Below are positions 36,195 to 44,729 of a stretch of DNA of 64,000 nucleotides, piece by piece. The notes beneath the pieces were generated by a model. The model was not told where the DNA came from, ran no database searches, and was given only the letters and a program-made list of their open reading frames with translations. Source of the stretch: Flavobacteriales bacterium (lineage in GTDB: Bacteria; Bacteroidota; Bacteroidia; Flavobacteriales_E; Vicingaceae). The stretch is from NCBI GenBank assembly GCA_020853105.1, contig JADYZM010000004.1, forward strand, positions 1-64,000, read 5' to 3'. The position numbers and the translations under genes are program-made. Each line of letters starts with the position of its first letter. Position 1 is the stretch's first letter.

Positions 36195-37871
36195 TTAATT
36201 AATTTGTTTAATTAACATACCTGGATAGAATTGACCACTAGCACCATTAAAATGTGTTGCGTCAATTGCTTGTGGAGGAACATTTCCTTTTAGTTCATCA
36301 GGTACATAGCTATTATCCCAAATCATTCCTTTTTTTACTGTAATTATACCTTTTCTTTTATAGGAAATTTTTCCGTCTAATCCAATAACCGATTCAAGTA
36401 CTTCAAACTTATCTCCAGGTTCTAATCCTTCTTTTAAACCTATTTTAGCAGTCAAAGGTTCAACTGAATGTAATGGAGTTTTTGTTCTAAATTCTTCAAA
36501 TTTTCGTTGAAGTTTTGCAATAGCTTGATCGGTTGCTTTAACTGTTGCCATTTTTATCAAATCCTCTTCGCTTTTATTAGTGAAAATAGAAGATTGAACA
36601 TCTGCCCAAGCATCTTGACTACCAATGTATTTTAATCTAAATAAGTTAGAAATATCAAACGCCTTTACTTTGTTTGGGTCTAGGTTTGTTTCGTCTGCCC
36701 AATAATTTTGATAAAAAACTGCAGCAACTGAATCGTTCCACTCTAAACGATATAAGTAGGAAGTAGTTTTAATAATATATCCTTTTCCTGCAACTGTTAC
36801 ACCAGCATCAGTTACAGCCGTTACGTTATTTATAGTAGATGAAAGTGCTCCAGCACCGGGAATAAAACTTAGACCTGTACGTAAACCAGCAGTAACTTTT
36901 TTAGTTGTTTGAGCAATTTCTTCTTTGCTCGTAAATTTAAAATCATTAACAATAACAAAGGTGTTTCCAATTAAATCTTCACCAGCATCAGCGAGGAGAG
37001 CGTCGCCTCGTTGAGAGGAAGCAGCTATTAATTTATCATAAGTAGATGCATCGTACTCACCACGAGATGCTATTAAATCCATATTAAATACACCATTATT
37101 TTTTCTGTTAAACCATTTTGCTACTAAATCCTTAGCAACAAAGTTATTGTTTAGGTAATTGCTTATTTCGTAAGAACGGTCTTTTACTGTGCCAACTCCT
37201 TCAATTAAATAAGGACCAATGTTGTGGTCGTTAAATTTTTCGGGAAGTGGAGCATTTCCAAAAGCATCTTTAATTACATTGGCATGTTGACGGGTTGGGT
37301 CGTTAACCATTAAAGTGTATAAAGAACTTCGGCGGTATTTTACACTTGCTGTTGAATTATCTGTTGCGTCTTTTACTTTTGCTGGGCCAGCAACAGCGTT
37401 AGTTGTTGAAGTGGTTGTAGTATTTGAACTAGGAAGCGAAATGGTTGTGCCAAATCCTTCTTTTTTTAATTGTTGATAAGCAAAATCTCTTTTGTTTGTT
37501 GCTGAAGCAATTGCTAGGTTATTTTGCGAAGCAACAATTGCATTAAGACCTTTTTTAGAATCAATATCTTTTTTAAGTTGAGCTGCAATAGTCCAATATT
37601 CTTTAGTTACAGCTTCTTTTTTTTCAGCTTCTAATTTGTTTATCGCAATAACGGTTTCAGGATTTTTTCTCCATTCTTCGGCATCAGGATTATAACTAGA
37701 TGAATTTCGTTTGTTTATTTCATCTTGAATAACTTTTGCCAAACGATACTGCTCGTTTGCTACAGCCTGATTTTTTTGAGTATTTAATTCTTCAAGTGTT
37801 AAACTAGATTGTGAATAAAGGCTAGAGTTAAAGATTATGATAGAAATAAGAAATATATATATAGTTTTCAT
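36195..37871 (-). CDS. Exported protein with UVR-like repeats and the RSSL/beta core, envelope cluster
   Basis: A 558-residue protein with a signal peptide (IFLISIIIFNSSLYSQ). Residues about 24-120 hold two or more UVR-like helical hairpins (TLEELNTQKNQAVANEQYRL and NKLEAEKKEAVTKEYWTIAA), a motif usually found in UvrB/UvrC and here on an exported protein. After a Thr-rich linker the core repeats that of the 454-residue paralogue: SVKYRRSSLYTLMVNDP, LPEKFNDHNIG, LVAKWFNRKNNGVFNMDL, RLEWNDSVAAVFYQNYW, KLQRKFEEFRTKTPLHSVEP and the closing GMLIKQIN. A hydrophobic Gly-rich stretch (LSFIPGAGALSSTINNV) sits mid-protein. Confidence 0.75.
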   Translation of the reverse strand: MKTIYIFLISIIIFNSSLYSQSSLTLEELNTQKNQAVANEQYRLAKVIQDEINKRNSSSYNPDAEEWRKNPETVIAINKLEAEKKEAVTKEYWTIAAQLKKDIDSKKGLNAIVASQNNLAIASATNKRDFAYQQLKKEGFGTTISLPSSNTTTTSTTNAVAGPAKVKDATDNSTASVKYRRSSLYTLMVNDPTRQHANVIKDAFGNAPLPEKFNDHNIGPYLIEGVGTVKDRSYEISNYLNNNFVAKDLVAKWFNRKNNGVFNMDLIASRGEYDASTYDKLIAASSQRGDALLADAGEDLIGNTFVIVNDFKFTSKEEIAQTTKKVTAGLRTGLSFIPGAGALSSTINNVTAVTDAGVTVAGKGYIIKTTSYLYRLEWNDSVAAVFYQNYWADETNLDPNKVKAFDISNLFRLKYIGSQDAWADVQSSIFTNKSEEDLIKMATVKATDQAIAKLQRKFEEFRTKTPLHSVEPLTAKIGLKEGLEPGDKFEVLESVIGLDGKISYKRKGIITVKKGMIWDNSYVPDELKGNVPPQAIDATHFNGASGQFYPGMLIKQIN

Positions 37872-37893
37872 TTTATGATTTTTTTATAATGAG

Positions 37894-38823
37894 TTATTTT
37901 TTAGCTTTTCTTTTTACTCTCGACCAAGCGAGACCAAATCTAAAACGTGGGGTGTATTCATTATTAAAATAAGTATTAAATTCTAAAAAAGCACCAATAC
38001 TTCTTTCTTTAGTAAAAAACAAATAGCTACCAAGTTTGTAATTTAAAGGCAAATAAAATTCTTCATCATCATTTAATCCGAAACCAAGTCCAAATGAAGT
38101 ATAAGGTAATAAAACTGCATCAAAATCAGCAAGAAATGCTATTTGAGCACCTGTGTTTATACTCAAATAATCGCCAACAATAAAATCAAAAGATGTTCCT
38201 CCAGCAATGTATTTGTTTGCCCACCAACGATGATTTGATGTTTGAATAGAAAAAAATGAATATTCTTCCATGTAGGATTCATCAACATATCTGTTTAAAT
38301 AATTATCATAATAACTTGATTGGTATTCGTCTTCAATTGTTCTAAAGCCTAATCCTACACTTCCAATAATTTTATCATTATATTCATATTCAGAAAGAGA
38401 TCTACTAGATGATTTTGTTTTAGGTTGTTTAGCACCAAGAAGTGCATTTTCGAAACCTGGAGGAAGTGGTTGATTAGAGATTGCAGTACCCGTTAATCCT
38501 AATACATTTGTTTGTTGTGTTAGAGGAGTTATATTTCTACCATTTTTTACATCATCAATTTTTTTATCGATAACAATTACTTCGTCGTACTTTTCTAAGA
38601 AAATGGCAATTTTCTTATCTTCTTCTAATTGTTTTATAGTGGCATTTTTTTCTTCCACTTGCTGAATTTCTTTTTTTAGTTGTTCAGCTTTTTGAAAATC
38701 GTTGTTTTCAGTTGCAATTTTTAATTCATTATTTAGTTCTTCTATTGTTTTAGTGGTTTGTCCAATTATAGAAATGGAACAAAATAATAGTATTACTAAG
38801 AATATTTTTTGTCTAATCATCAT
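37894..38823 (-). CDS. Outer-membrane barrel with N-terminal UVR-like helices, first gene of the envelope cluster
   Basis: A 309-residue protein with a signal peptide (IFLVILLFCSISIIGQ). Residues 23-92 carry UVR-like helical hairpins (TIEELNNELKIATENNDFQK, QLEEDKKIAIFLEKYDEVIV) like those of the next protein. A barrel domain follows (YNDKIIGSVGLGFRTIED, WWANKYIAGGTSFDFIVGD, YTSFGLGFGLND), ending FRFGLAWSRVKRKAKK. Shared helical motifs on the barrel and on its 22-base-distant neighbour suggest that the two bind the same partner or each other. An ATG one codon downstream (MIRQK) is an equal start. Confidence 0.74.
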   Translation of the reverse strand: MMIRQKIFLVILLFCSISIIGQTTKTIEELNNELKIATENNDFQKAEQLKKEIQQVEEKNATIKQLEEDKKIAIFLEKYDEVIVIDKKIDDVKNGRNITPLTQQTNVLGLTGTAISNQPLPPGFENALLGAKQPKTKSSSRSLSEYEYNDKIIGSVGLGFRTIEDEYQSSYYDNYLNRYVDESYMEEYSFFSIQTSNHRWWANKYIAGGTSFDFIVGDYLSINTGAQIAFLADFDAVLLPYTSFGLGFGLNDDEEFYLPLNYKLGSYLFFTKERSIGAFLEFNTYFNNEYTPRFRFGLAWSRVKRKAKK

Positions 38824-38841
38824 TCAATTTTTATATTGTAG

Positions 38842-38870
38842 CGAAGGTATTTTAAATTAGTTGATTGCAA
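38842..38870 (-). promoter_or_regulatory. Promoter of the envelope cluster
   Basis: On the reverse strand TTG (38868-38870) is followed after 18 bases by TACCTTCG (38842-38849), seven of eight positions of TAnnTTTG. It lies about 20 bases before the first cluster gene, giving a very short leader. Confidence 0.48.
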
Positions 38871-38946
38871 TAAAAATATTATTAACAAAAATTAGCGAAA
38901 TTGTTAATAATAACAGCCTATTTCAGAGGTTTTCTGAAGATTTTTG

Positions 38947-39480
38947 TTAATATTCCACTTTTAAAGAAGAAACAGTTTCTTTGAGCAGATGCAAAAGTTT
39001 TCGATATTCTTCATCAATTTCGTAATCATCTAATTTTTCTTCAATGTCGTAAACAGCGTCCATAATTTGTTCTTCATCGAAACTGGTGTCAAAAGTTTCA
39101 ATAACAGTTAAAACTTCTAAACACGAGTTGTAATCGTTTTTTGTAGCTATTCGAACCAATGCTCCTAAATGTTCACTCGCATCTAACGATGATTGCCAAA
39201 AAATAGAAATAAGAAATGGTTTAATTGCATGATACTTTTTATCATTTATAGCTTTTAGAATTGGAAGTACAGCTTTTTCATCTTTTAAATCGAAGAGTAG
39301 ATTGGTAATGTTTTTTTTAACTTCTTCATTAGCAGTTTCAATGAAAACAGCTAAAACTTCAGCAATAGCTTCTTTTTGACCATAAATACGTAGTTGATTT
39401 ATGGCTGTTAATACTTTTTCCGTATCGTTCGATTTTAAGTCTTTAATAATGAGATTGAAAGAGGTTTTATTATTTTCCAT
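38947..39480 (-). CDS. HEAT-repeat-like protein
   Basis: Starting at the ATG at 39480 (MENNKTSFNL) gives 177 residues; an upstream extension would run through the gap terminator and is not credible. The protein is helical with HEAT-type pairs: DTEKVLTAINQLRIYGQKEA, IAEVLAVFIETANEEVKKNI and NLLFDLKDEKAVLPILKAIN. It ends in an acidic stretch. Homologues are usually annotated as conserved HEAT proteins of unknown role in Bacteroidota. It is cytosolic and follows the gap terminator on the same strand. Confidence 0.75.
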   Translation of the reverse strand: MENNKTSFNLIIKDLKSNDTEKVLTAINQLRIYGQKEAIAEVLAVFIETANEEVKKNITNLLFDLKDEKAVLPILKAINDKKYHAIKPFLISIFWQSSLDASEHLGALVRIATKNDYNSCLEVLTVIETFDTSFDEEQIMDAVYDIEEKLDDYEIDEEYRKLLHLLKETVSSLKVEY

Positions 39481-39497
39481 GAAAATTTTATAAAAGC

Positions 39498-39525
39498 AAA
39501 AGCTCACCAAATTTAGTGAGCTTTT
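39498..39525 (-). terminator. Terminator after gap
   Basis: A stem with core AAAAGCTCAC/GTGAGCTTTT and a short A/T loop, about 24 bases past the gap stop, with T-runs on both sides. It ends the sigma-gap transcript ahead of the HEAT gene. Confidence 0.72.
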
Positions 39526-39548
39526 CTTGTTTACAGTTTTTTTATTGA

Positions 39549-41003
39549 TTAATAATAAATTAATCGTTTTACTTTGGCAATATGTTTGGCTAAACGAATT
39601 ACTTGTTTGGTATAACCAAATTCGTTGTCGTACCACACGTATAACACGATATTTTTCTTGTCGGTTGAAACAATGGTTGCGTTGCTATCAAAAACAGAGC
39701 AGCAAATGTTTCCGATAATATCTGATGATACCAACTCGGGGTCGTTTTCGTATTTGATTTGATTTACTAAACCACCTTGAAGTGCAGCTTTTCGAATAAT
39801 TTCGTTTACCTCTTCAATGGAGGTTTCTTTGTTTACACTTAAACTAAGAATGGCTAATGAACCATTTGGAGTTGGAACACGAACAGCATTTGCTGTTAAT
39901 TTATCTTTAAACGAAGGAATTACTTTTGTTACTGCACTTCCGGCACCGGTAGAAGTAATAACCATGTTTATTGCTGCAGAACGTCCTCTACGTGGTTTTT
40001 TATGGAAATTATCCAATAAGTTTTGGTCGTTAGTATAAGCATGAACAGTTTCAATATGACCTTTGCTAACACCAAGTTCGTTTTCTATAACATATAAAAT
40101 TGGAGCAATAGCGTTTGTTGTACATGATGCAGCTGTAAAAATAGCTTCTTTTTCTAAGTCTAAAGTATCTTCATTAATTCCATAAACAATATTAGGAACT
40201 TCTTTTCCCGGTGCAGTTAACAGCACTTTGCTAATTCCTTTTGCTTGTAAATGTCTTGATAATTGCTCACGATTAGTAAATGCTCCTGTGTTATCAATTA
40301 ATAATGCATCTTTAATTCCATAAGCTGTATAATCAACATCTTCCGGATTTTTTGCTTCAATTAATTTAACTATTTGACCATTAATAATTAATGCGTTGTT
40401 TTCTAAATCTTCTTCTACTGTTCCAGAAAACATTCCGTGAACAGAATCGTTTCGTAATAAAGCAGCTCTTTTAATAGTTTCTTCTTTACTAACAGTTCTT
40501 GTAACGATTGCTTTTAAACGTAACTGTTGACCTTTTCCAGCTTGTTTTACTAGTTCTCTAGCAGCTAAACGACCAATACGTCCAAATCCAAACAATACAA
40601 CGTCTTTTGGGGTAAGTGTAGCAGCTTTATCAGATGTAAAGTTGGCAAGTTTGTTGCCTAAAAAATCGGTTAGAGAAGAGAAATTATTTTTTTCAATTAA
40701 CCATTCACTGGCAAGTCTTCCTATGTCAAGCTTTGATGGTGCTAAGTCTAATTTAGTTAATTCTTCACCTATTTTTTGAGTGGTAAATATGTCAACAGGA
40801 TTAAATGCAATGCTTTTTGCTTTTTTGTGTAGGTGTAAAATTTCTGATGTACTTTTATCTACCAGTGGATTTCTGAACAGCACCAATTCTATTGATTTTT
40901 CATACATTAAAAAACCGATAGAACTAATTAAACTTACTGCTGCTTTTTCGTTGCTAACGTATTCGTTAAGCTTTGAGTCGTAATTGTTTTTAATAACTTC
41001 CAT
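39549..41003 (-). CDS. gap: Glyceraldehyde-3-phosphate dehydrogenase, long form
   Basis: A 484-residue GAPDH, about 150 residues longer than the usual 330-340. The catalytic part begins near residue 133. The Rossmann motif VLFGFGRIGRLAARE (GFGRIGR at 139-145) is followed by the catalytic Cys294 in AASCTTNAIAP and His321 in ETVHAYTNDQNLLDNF. The substrate region PRRGRSAAINMVITSTGA and the end YVWYDNEFGYTKQVIRLA are intact. The N-terminal 130 residues are helical and unlike the core. Long GAPDHs of this type are, to my knowledge, common in Bacteroidota. It begins 2 bases after the sigma factor stop, so the two form an operon. Confidence 0.93.
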   Translation of the reverse strand: MEVIKNNYDSKLNEYVSNEKAAVSLISSIGFLMYEKSIELVLFRNPLVDKSTSEILHLHKKAKSIAFNPVDIFTTQKIGEELTKLDLAPSKLDIGRLASEWLIEKNNFSSLTDFLGNKLANFTSDKAATLTPKDVVLFGFGRIGRLAARELVKQAGKGQQLRLKAIVTRTVSKEETIKRAALLRNDSVHGMFSGTVEEDLENNALIINGQIVKLIEAKNPEDVDYTAYGIKDALLIDNTGAFTNREQLSRHLQAKGISKVLLTAPGKEVPNIVYGINEDTLDLEKEAIFTAASCTTNAIAPILYVIENELGVSKGHIETVHAYTNDQNLLDNFHKKPRRGRSAAINMVITSTGAGSAVTKVIPSFKDKLTANAVRVPTPNGSLAILSLSVNKETSIEEVNEIIRKAALQGGLVNQIKYENDPELVSSDIIGNICCSVFDSNATIVSTDKKNIVLYVWYDNEFGYTKQVIRLAKHIAKVKRLIYY

Positions 41004-41005
41004 AA

Positions 41006-41869
41006 CTATCCTAAATATGATTTTAATAAATAATTTTTTGAAGAATGTCGAAGCCGTCGGATTGCTTTTTCTTTTATTTGACGAACTCTTTCTCTAGTCA
41101 AATTGTATTTGTCACCAATTTCCTCAAGAGAAAGTGGGTGTGGGATTCCAATCCCAAAAAACATTTTAAGTACGTCTTGTTCTTTGTCTGTTAATGTGGA
41201 CAAAGTTCTCGTTATTTCTTTGTTTAGGGATTCACTGATTAAACTAACATCGGAATTGGGAGAATCGTGGTTTGTGAGTACGTCCAGCAAGTTTCCGTCT
41301 TCATCGTCCCTAAAAGGGGCATCAACAGAAATGTGTTTGCCTGATATTTTAATTGCATCAACAATTTTTTCATCACCAATTTCAAGCATTTCTGCAATTT
41401 CATCAACAGATGGTTCACGCTCAAATTGTTGTTCGAGTTTGGAGAATGCTTTGTTTATTCTGTTTAGTGAACCAACTTGATTCAAAGGAAGTCTTACAAT
41501 TCTTGCTTGTTCAGCAATAGCTTGTAAAATAGACTGTCTAATCCACCAAACAGCATAGGAAATGAATTTGAAACCACGCGTTTCATCAAAGCGTTGAGCA
41601 GCTTTAATTAAACCTAAATTTCCTTCGTTAATTAAATCCGGAAGGGTTAATCCTTGATTTTGGTATTGTTTTGCAACAGACACAACAAATCGTAAGTTTG
41701 ATTTTACCAACTTTTCAAGTGCTCGTTGGTCTCCGTCTTTAATTTTTCGTGCTAACTCGACTTCATCTTCTGCTGTTATTAACTCTTCGCGTCCAATTTC
41801 TTGAAGATATTTATCAAGAGAGGCACTATCACGATTGGTTATTGATTTTGTGATTTTGAGTTGTCTCAT
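41006..41869 (-). CDS. rpoD: RNA polymerase primary sigma factor (sigma-70, RpoD)
   Basis: A 287-residue group 1/2 sigma factor of Bacteroidota size. Region 1.2 is [20 protein letters not shown]. Region 2 is [20 protein letters not shown] followed by [20 protein letters not shown] and [15 protein letters not shown] (core binding and -10 recognition). Region 3 is around [17 protein letters not shown]. Region 4 has the [32 protein letters not shown]-type signature near the C-terminus. In this phylum the housekeeping factor lacks region 1.1 and reads TAnnTTTG promoters, in line with the sites seen here. Confidence 0.93.
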   Translation of the reverse strand: MRQLKITKSITNRDSASLDKYLQEIGREELITAEDEVELARKIKDGDQRALEKLVKSNLRFVVSVAKQYQNQGLTLPDLINEGNLGLIKAAQRFDETRGFKFISYAVWWIRQSILQAIAEQARIVRLPLNQVGSLNRINKAFSKLEQQFEREPSVDEIAEMLEIGDEKIVDAIKISGKHISVDAPFRDDEDGNLLDVLTNHDSPNSDVSLISESLNKEITRTLSTLTDKEQDVLKMFFGIGIPHPLSLEEIGDKYNLTRERVRQIKEKAIRRLRHSSKNYLLKSYLG

Positions 41870-41904
41870 TAACGATAGTTTTTGTTAATATTGATAGGGT
41901 TGGG

Positions 41905-41912
41905 CAAACATA
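41905..41912 (-). promoter_or_regulatory. -7 element of the rpoD-gap operon
   Basis: The reverse strand reads TATGTTTG followed by CC, a full match to TAnnTTTG, 35 bases before the sigma factor start. The housekeeping sigma gene would thus be autoregulated. Confidence 0.5.
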
Positions 41913-42013
41913 CCGAAATATTTGATTGGAAAGTTAAATTTAACCTACTTTTTCTTTGTTGTAAAATAATCTGATTTGGTCGTATAATATTTGATATTCA
42001 GCGAGTTTTAAAT

Positions 42014-42045
42014 ACAAAAGCCAAAGCTTTAGCTTTGGCTTTTGT
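42014..42045 (-). terminator. Terminator after htrA
   Basis: A perfect 15-bp stem, ACAAAAGCCAAAGCT with AGCTTTGGCTTTTGT, and a minimal TT loop, flanked by T-rich sequence on both strands. It lies 18 bases past the htrA stop. Confidence 0.82.
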
Positions 42046-42062
42046 TTGGATTAAAAATTTGT

Positions 42063-43523
42063 TTAAACACCAAATCCGTAAAATTCTTTTCTGCCGTTTT
42101 TATAAAATCCTTCTATTAAAACGCCATTCTTTGCAGAGGATATAATTTCATTGAATGTCTGTATATCTTTAACAGGTTTTTGATTTATTTTCGTTATAAT
42201 AAAACCTTCTCTTATACCGATATTTTGAAATTTTCCTGGATAGACTTCGTCAACTTTAATTCCACCTGAAATATTGAGTTCATTTTTGTCTTCAGAATCT
42301 AAGTTTTCCAGTTTAGCTCCTAATATTTTAAAAATTTTATTTTCTTCAACTTTTGAAACTGTTGCTTCGCCTTGCAAATTTCTAAGTGTTAAAGGAATTT
42401 GGATTTCTTGTTCATTTCTATAAATCAAAACATTTATTTTATCACCGGGTTTATATTGACTCACTTGCTCTTGAAGTTCGGGTACGTCAGTTATAAACTG
42501 ATTGTTTATTTTTTTTATGATATCTCCCGGTTTTATTCCTGCAGATGCTGCTGAACCATTTTTGGTTACACCATTCACATACACACCGTTTAAATCTTTT
42601 AAATTCAATTTTTGAGCCACGTTTTCATCTATGTTTTTTATACTAACACCAATAAAAGCACGTTGAACAGAACCGTGTTCTTTTAAATCATTGACTACTT
42701 TTTGTACTATGTTTGATGGAATTGCGAAAGAGTATCCTGTATAGGAACCTGTGTTTGATTGTATTGCTGTATTTATTCCAACCAGCTCCCCTTTTACATT
42801 AACCAAAGCACCTCCACTGTTGCCCGGATTAACAGCGGCATCTGTTTGTATAAATGATTCAATGGGTGGTAATCCATTTTCATTATCGCCCAAAATATTA
42901 ATACTTCTGCCTTTGGCACTGATAATACCGGCGGTAACTGTTGATGTAAGATTAAATGGATTTCCGACAGCCAAAACCCATTGTCCAACGTTCAAATTAT
43001 TCGAATTACCAAACTCAATGAAAGGTAGCCCTTTGACATCTATTTTTATAAGAGCAAGATCTGTACTTGGGTCATTTCCAATAAGTTCGGCTTTGTATGT
43101 TTTTTTATTGTTCAAGGTAACGTTTATATTACTGGTTTGGTCAATCACATGATTATTTGTAACAATATAACCATCGCTCGATAAAATTACACCTGATCCG
43201 GCACCTTGTATGATTTGTGGATGTTGTTTAAAAGATCTTCCATAGAAAAATTCATACAACGGGTCTGATTGCTGCTGAAAAACAGATTCGGTTTTTATAT
43301 GCACTACTGCATTTGTTGAAGTTGCTGCAGCATATTCCAAGTTGGTTAAGGTGCCGTCTTCAATAGTAACATTTGTAAATTTTGCTTGAGGAATATCTTC
43401 TTGCTTTTCAGAAATAACATTTGAATTTGGCTTGATTAGCTTTTGATACAAAACCACAGATAAAAGGCTACTAAATATTGCCACAATCATCAAAGTGACA
43501 ATTTGTTTTAATGAATTTTTCAT
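42063..43523 (-). CDS. HtrA/DegP-type serine protease
   Basis: A 486-residue envelope protease and chaperone with an N-terminal signal or anchor helix (TLMIVAIFSSLLSVVLY). The trypsin-like domain has the complete triad: His in IVTNNHVIDQTS, Asp in STDLALIKIDV and Ser in NPGNSGGALVNVKG. Two PDZ domains follow (AFIGVSIKNIDENVAQKLNL region, and a second near residues 400-480, ending KNGRKEFYGFGV). It removes misfolded periplasmic proteins. It is close to the genes of the large envelope cluster but on its own transcript. Confidence 0.95.
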   Translation of the reverse strand: MKNSLKQIVTLMIVAIFSSLLSVVLYQKLIKPNSNVISEKQEDIPQAKFTNVTIEDGTLTNLEYAAATSTNAVVHIKTESVFQQQSDPLYEFFYGRSFKQHPQIIQGAGSGVILSSDGYIVTNNHVIDQTSNINVTLNNKKTYKAELIGNDPSTDLALIKIDVKGLPFIEFGNSNNLNVGQWVLAVGNPFNLTSTVTAGIISAKGRSINILGDNENGLPPIESFIQTDAAVNPGNSGGALVNVKGELVGINTAIQSNTGSYTGYSFAIPSNIVQKVVNDLKEHGSVQRAFIGVSIKNIDENVAQKLNLKDLNGVYVNGVTKNGSAASAGIKPGDIIKKINNQFITDVPELQEQVSQYKPGDKINVLIYRNEQEIQIPLTLRNLQGEATVSKVEENKIFKILGAKLENLDSEDKNELNISGGIKVDEVYPGKFQNIGIREGFIITKINQKPVKDIQTFNEIISSAKNGVLIEGFYKNGRKEFYGFGV

Positions 43524-43661
43524 ATCGTCAAATTTTAAAAGGTTTACACTGCAAAGTTTATCATTAAAACGATTTGTCTATTGTGTTTATTGGTGTTTCA
43601 ATGTTAAAAGTTGTTAAGTAAACTGATAAATAATTGTTAAATATTTTTAAAATGGAATGGA

Positions 43662-44615
43662 TTAAAAAGTGGCTGTTACACCATAGACAGGAATACCGTT
43701 TAAACTTGACATAAAAAAGTTGGTATTCAATTTTTTTTGTTGATGTGAGTGGCTGAGTGTTTCAATTTTGGTGATTCTTCTATTTACTGAGACTGATGCA
43801 ACTGTGTAGCCAATAAAAAAACCAAGAGGATAGTCAGAAACCCAGTGTACTCCACTATTCATCATTTCAAAACCCATAAGGGCAGCCATTGAATAGCCAA
43901 TCGGTTTTATCCATCTGTATTCCGGATAATTTTTTGAAATTACTGTAATTGTTGCAATAACTGTTGCCATGTGTCCTGAAGGCATTGCATCGTAATAAGC
44001 AGTATTTTTCATATAATCCTTTTGATTTGGAAAAAAATTCCATTCACCACCGTCTTGAGTAGCCATGTTCGGGCTTTGTCTTCCAAAAACACGTTTTAAT
44101 CCTTGAGTCATTACTCCAAGGGTTATTAAACTTTCTGTAATTTCAATTGATGTATGAATGGCTCTGTAATCATTTTTAATTAACCCGGTGGCTAAAAAAC
44201 CGCCAACAAAGAGAAATGAAACAGTTCCATGACCTATATGATATAAAGCAGCAGATGAATTTGTGGGGATTTCAAATCCTAAAAATGGGTTTATATATTT
44301 GTGTTTACGGGGAAGATTTGCACTTAATGAAATATTTTGAGCATGTTCTACAAAATCTTGGTCGTAGGGTATCATGGCGGCAGTATTTGCTAGTGTAAAG
44401 CCAAGCCAAGCTAAATTGTTTTTTTGTTTTAATCCTTTTCCTAAGTCTAAGTAATTTTTAGGAATGTTAGTAACAATATCAAAGAGTTTTGGCTTTCTGT
44501 ATCCATACGATAAATCAGAGTTGATGGAATGAATTTGCAATTCAGACGAATCTTGTTGAGCAAAACAGGGTATGCAAACAAGTGATATTAAAATATATAG
44601 GAGTGCAAATTTCAA
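43662..44615 (-). CDS. PAP2-family membrane phosphatase
   Basis: A 317-residue exported protein (signal ILISLVCIPCFAQQ) with a PAP2 acid-phosphatase domain. The motifs are GLKRVFGRQSPN (the K-x6-RP motif with SP in place of P), YDAMPSGHMATVIAT (PSGH) and NSGVHWVSDYPLG (third motif with catalytic His). Several hydrophobic helices surround them. Enzymes of this type dephosphorylate lipid phosphates such as undecaprenyl pyrophosphate, PgpB or lipid A substrates. The periplasmic-facing active site and neighbours (LTA-synthase-like transferase, divergent) point to envelope lipid metabolism. Confidence 0.88.
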   Translation of the reverse strand: MKFALLYILISLVCIPCFAQQDSSELQIHSINSDLSYGYRKPKLFDIVTNIPKNYLDLGKGLKQKNNLAWLGFTLANTAAMIPYDQDFVEHAQNISLSANLPRKHKYINPFLGFEIPTNSSAALYHIGHGTVSFLFVGGFLATGLIKNDYRAIHTSIEITESLITLGVMTQGLKRVFGRQSPNMATQDGGEWNFFPNQKDYMKNTAYYDAMPSGHMATVIATITVISKNYPEYRWIKPIGYSMAALMGFEMMNSGVHWVSDYPLGFFIGYTVASVSVNRRITKIETLSHSHQQKKLNTNFFMSSLNGIPVYGVTATF

Positions 44616-44729
44616 AAATTTGAATTATTTCAGGTAACAAAGTTATTCCTTTTCATTCAATGCAAAAAGATAACAAAAACAAAATTGTTCGATTGTTGTT
44701 ATTTTTGTAGAGAAAGTATAAATAGATTC

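Noticed and set aside
39481-39636. 52-codon N-terminal extension of the HEAT protein
   Set aside because: It would run through the gap terminator hairpin and into the gap coding region; the ATG at 39480 fits the fold.
44685-44729. 15-codon N-terminal extension of the LTA-synthase-like protein
   Set aside because: A Cys-rich segment without family support; the ATG at 44730 places the first helix normally.
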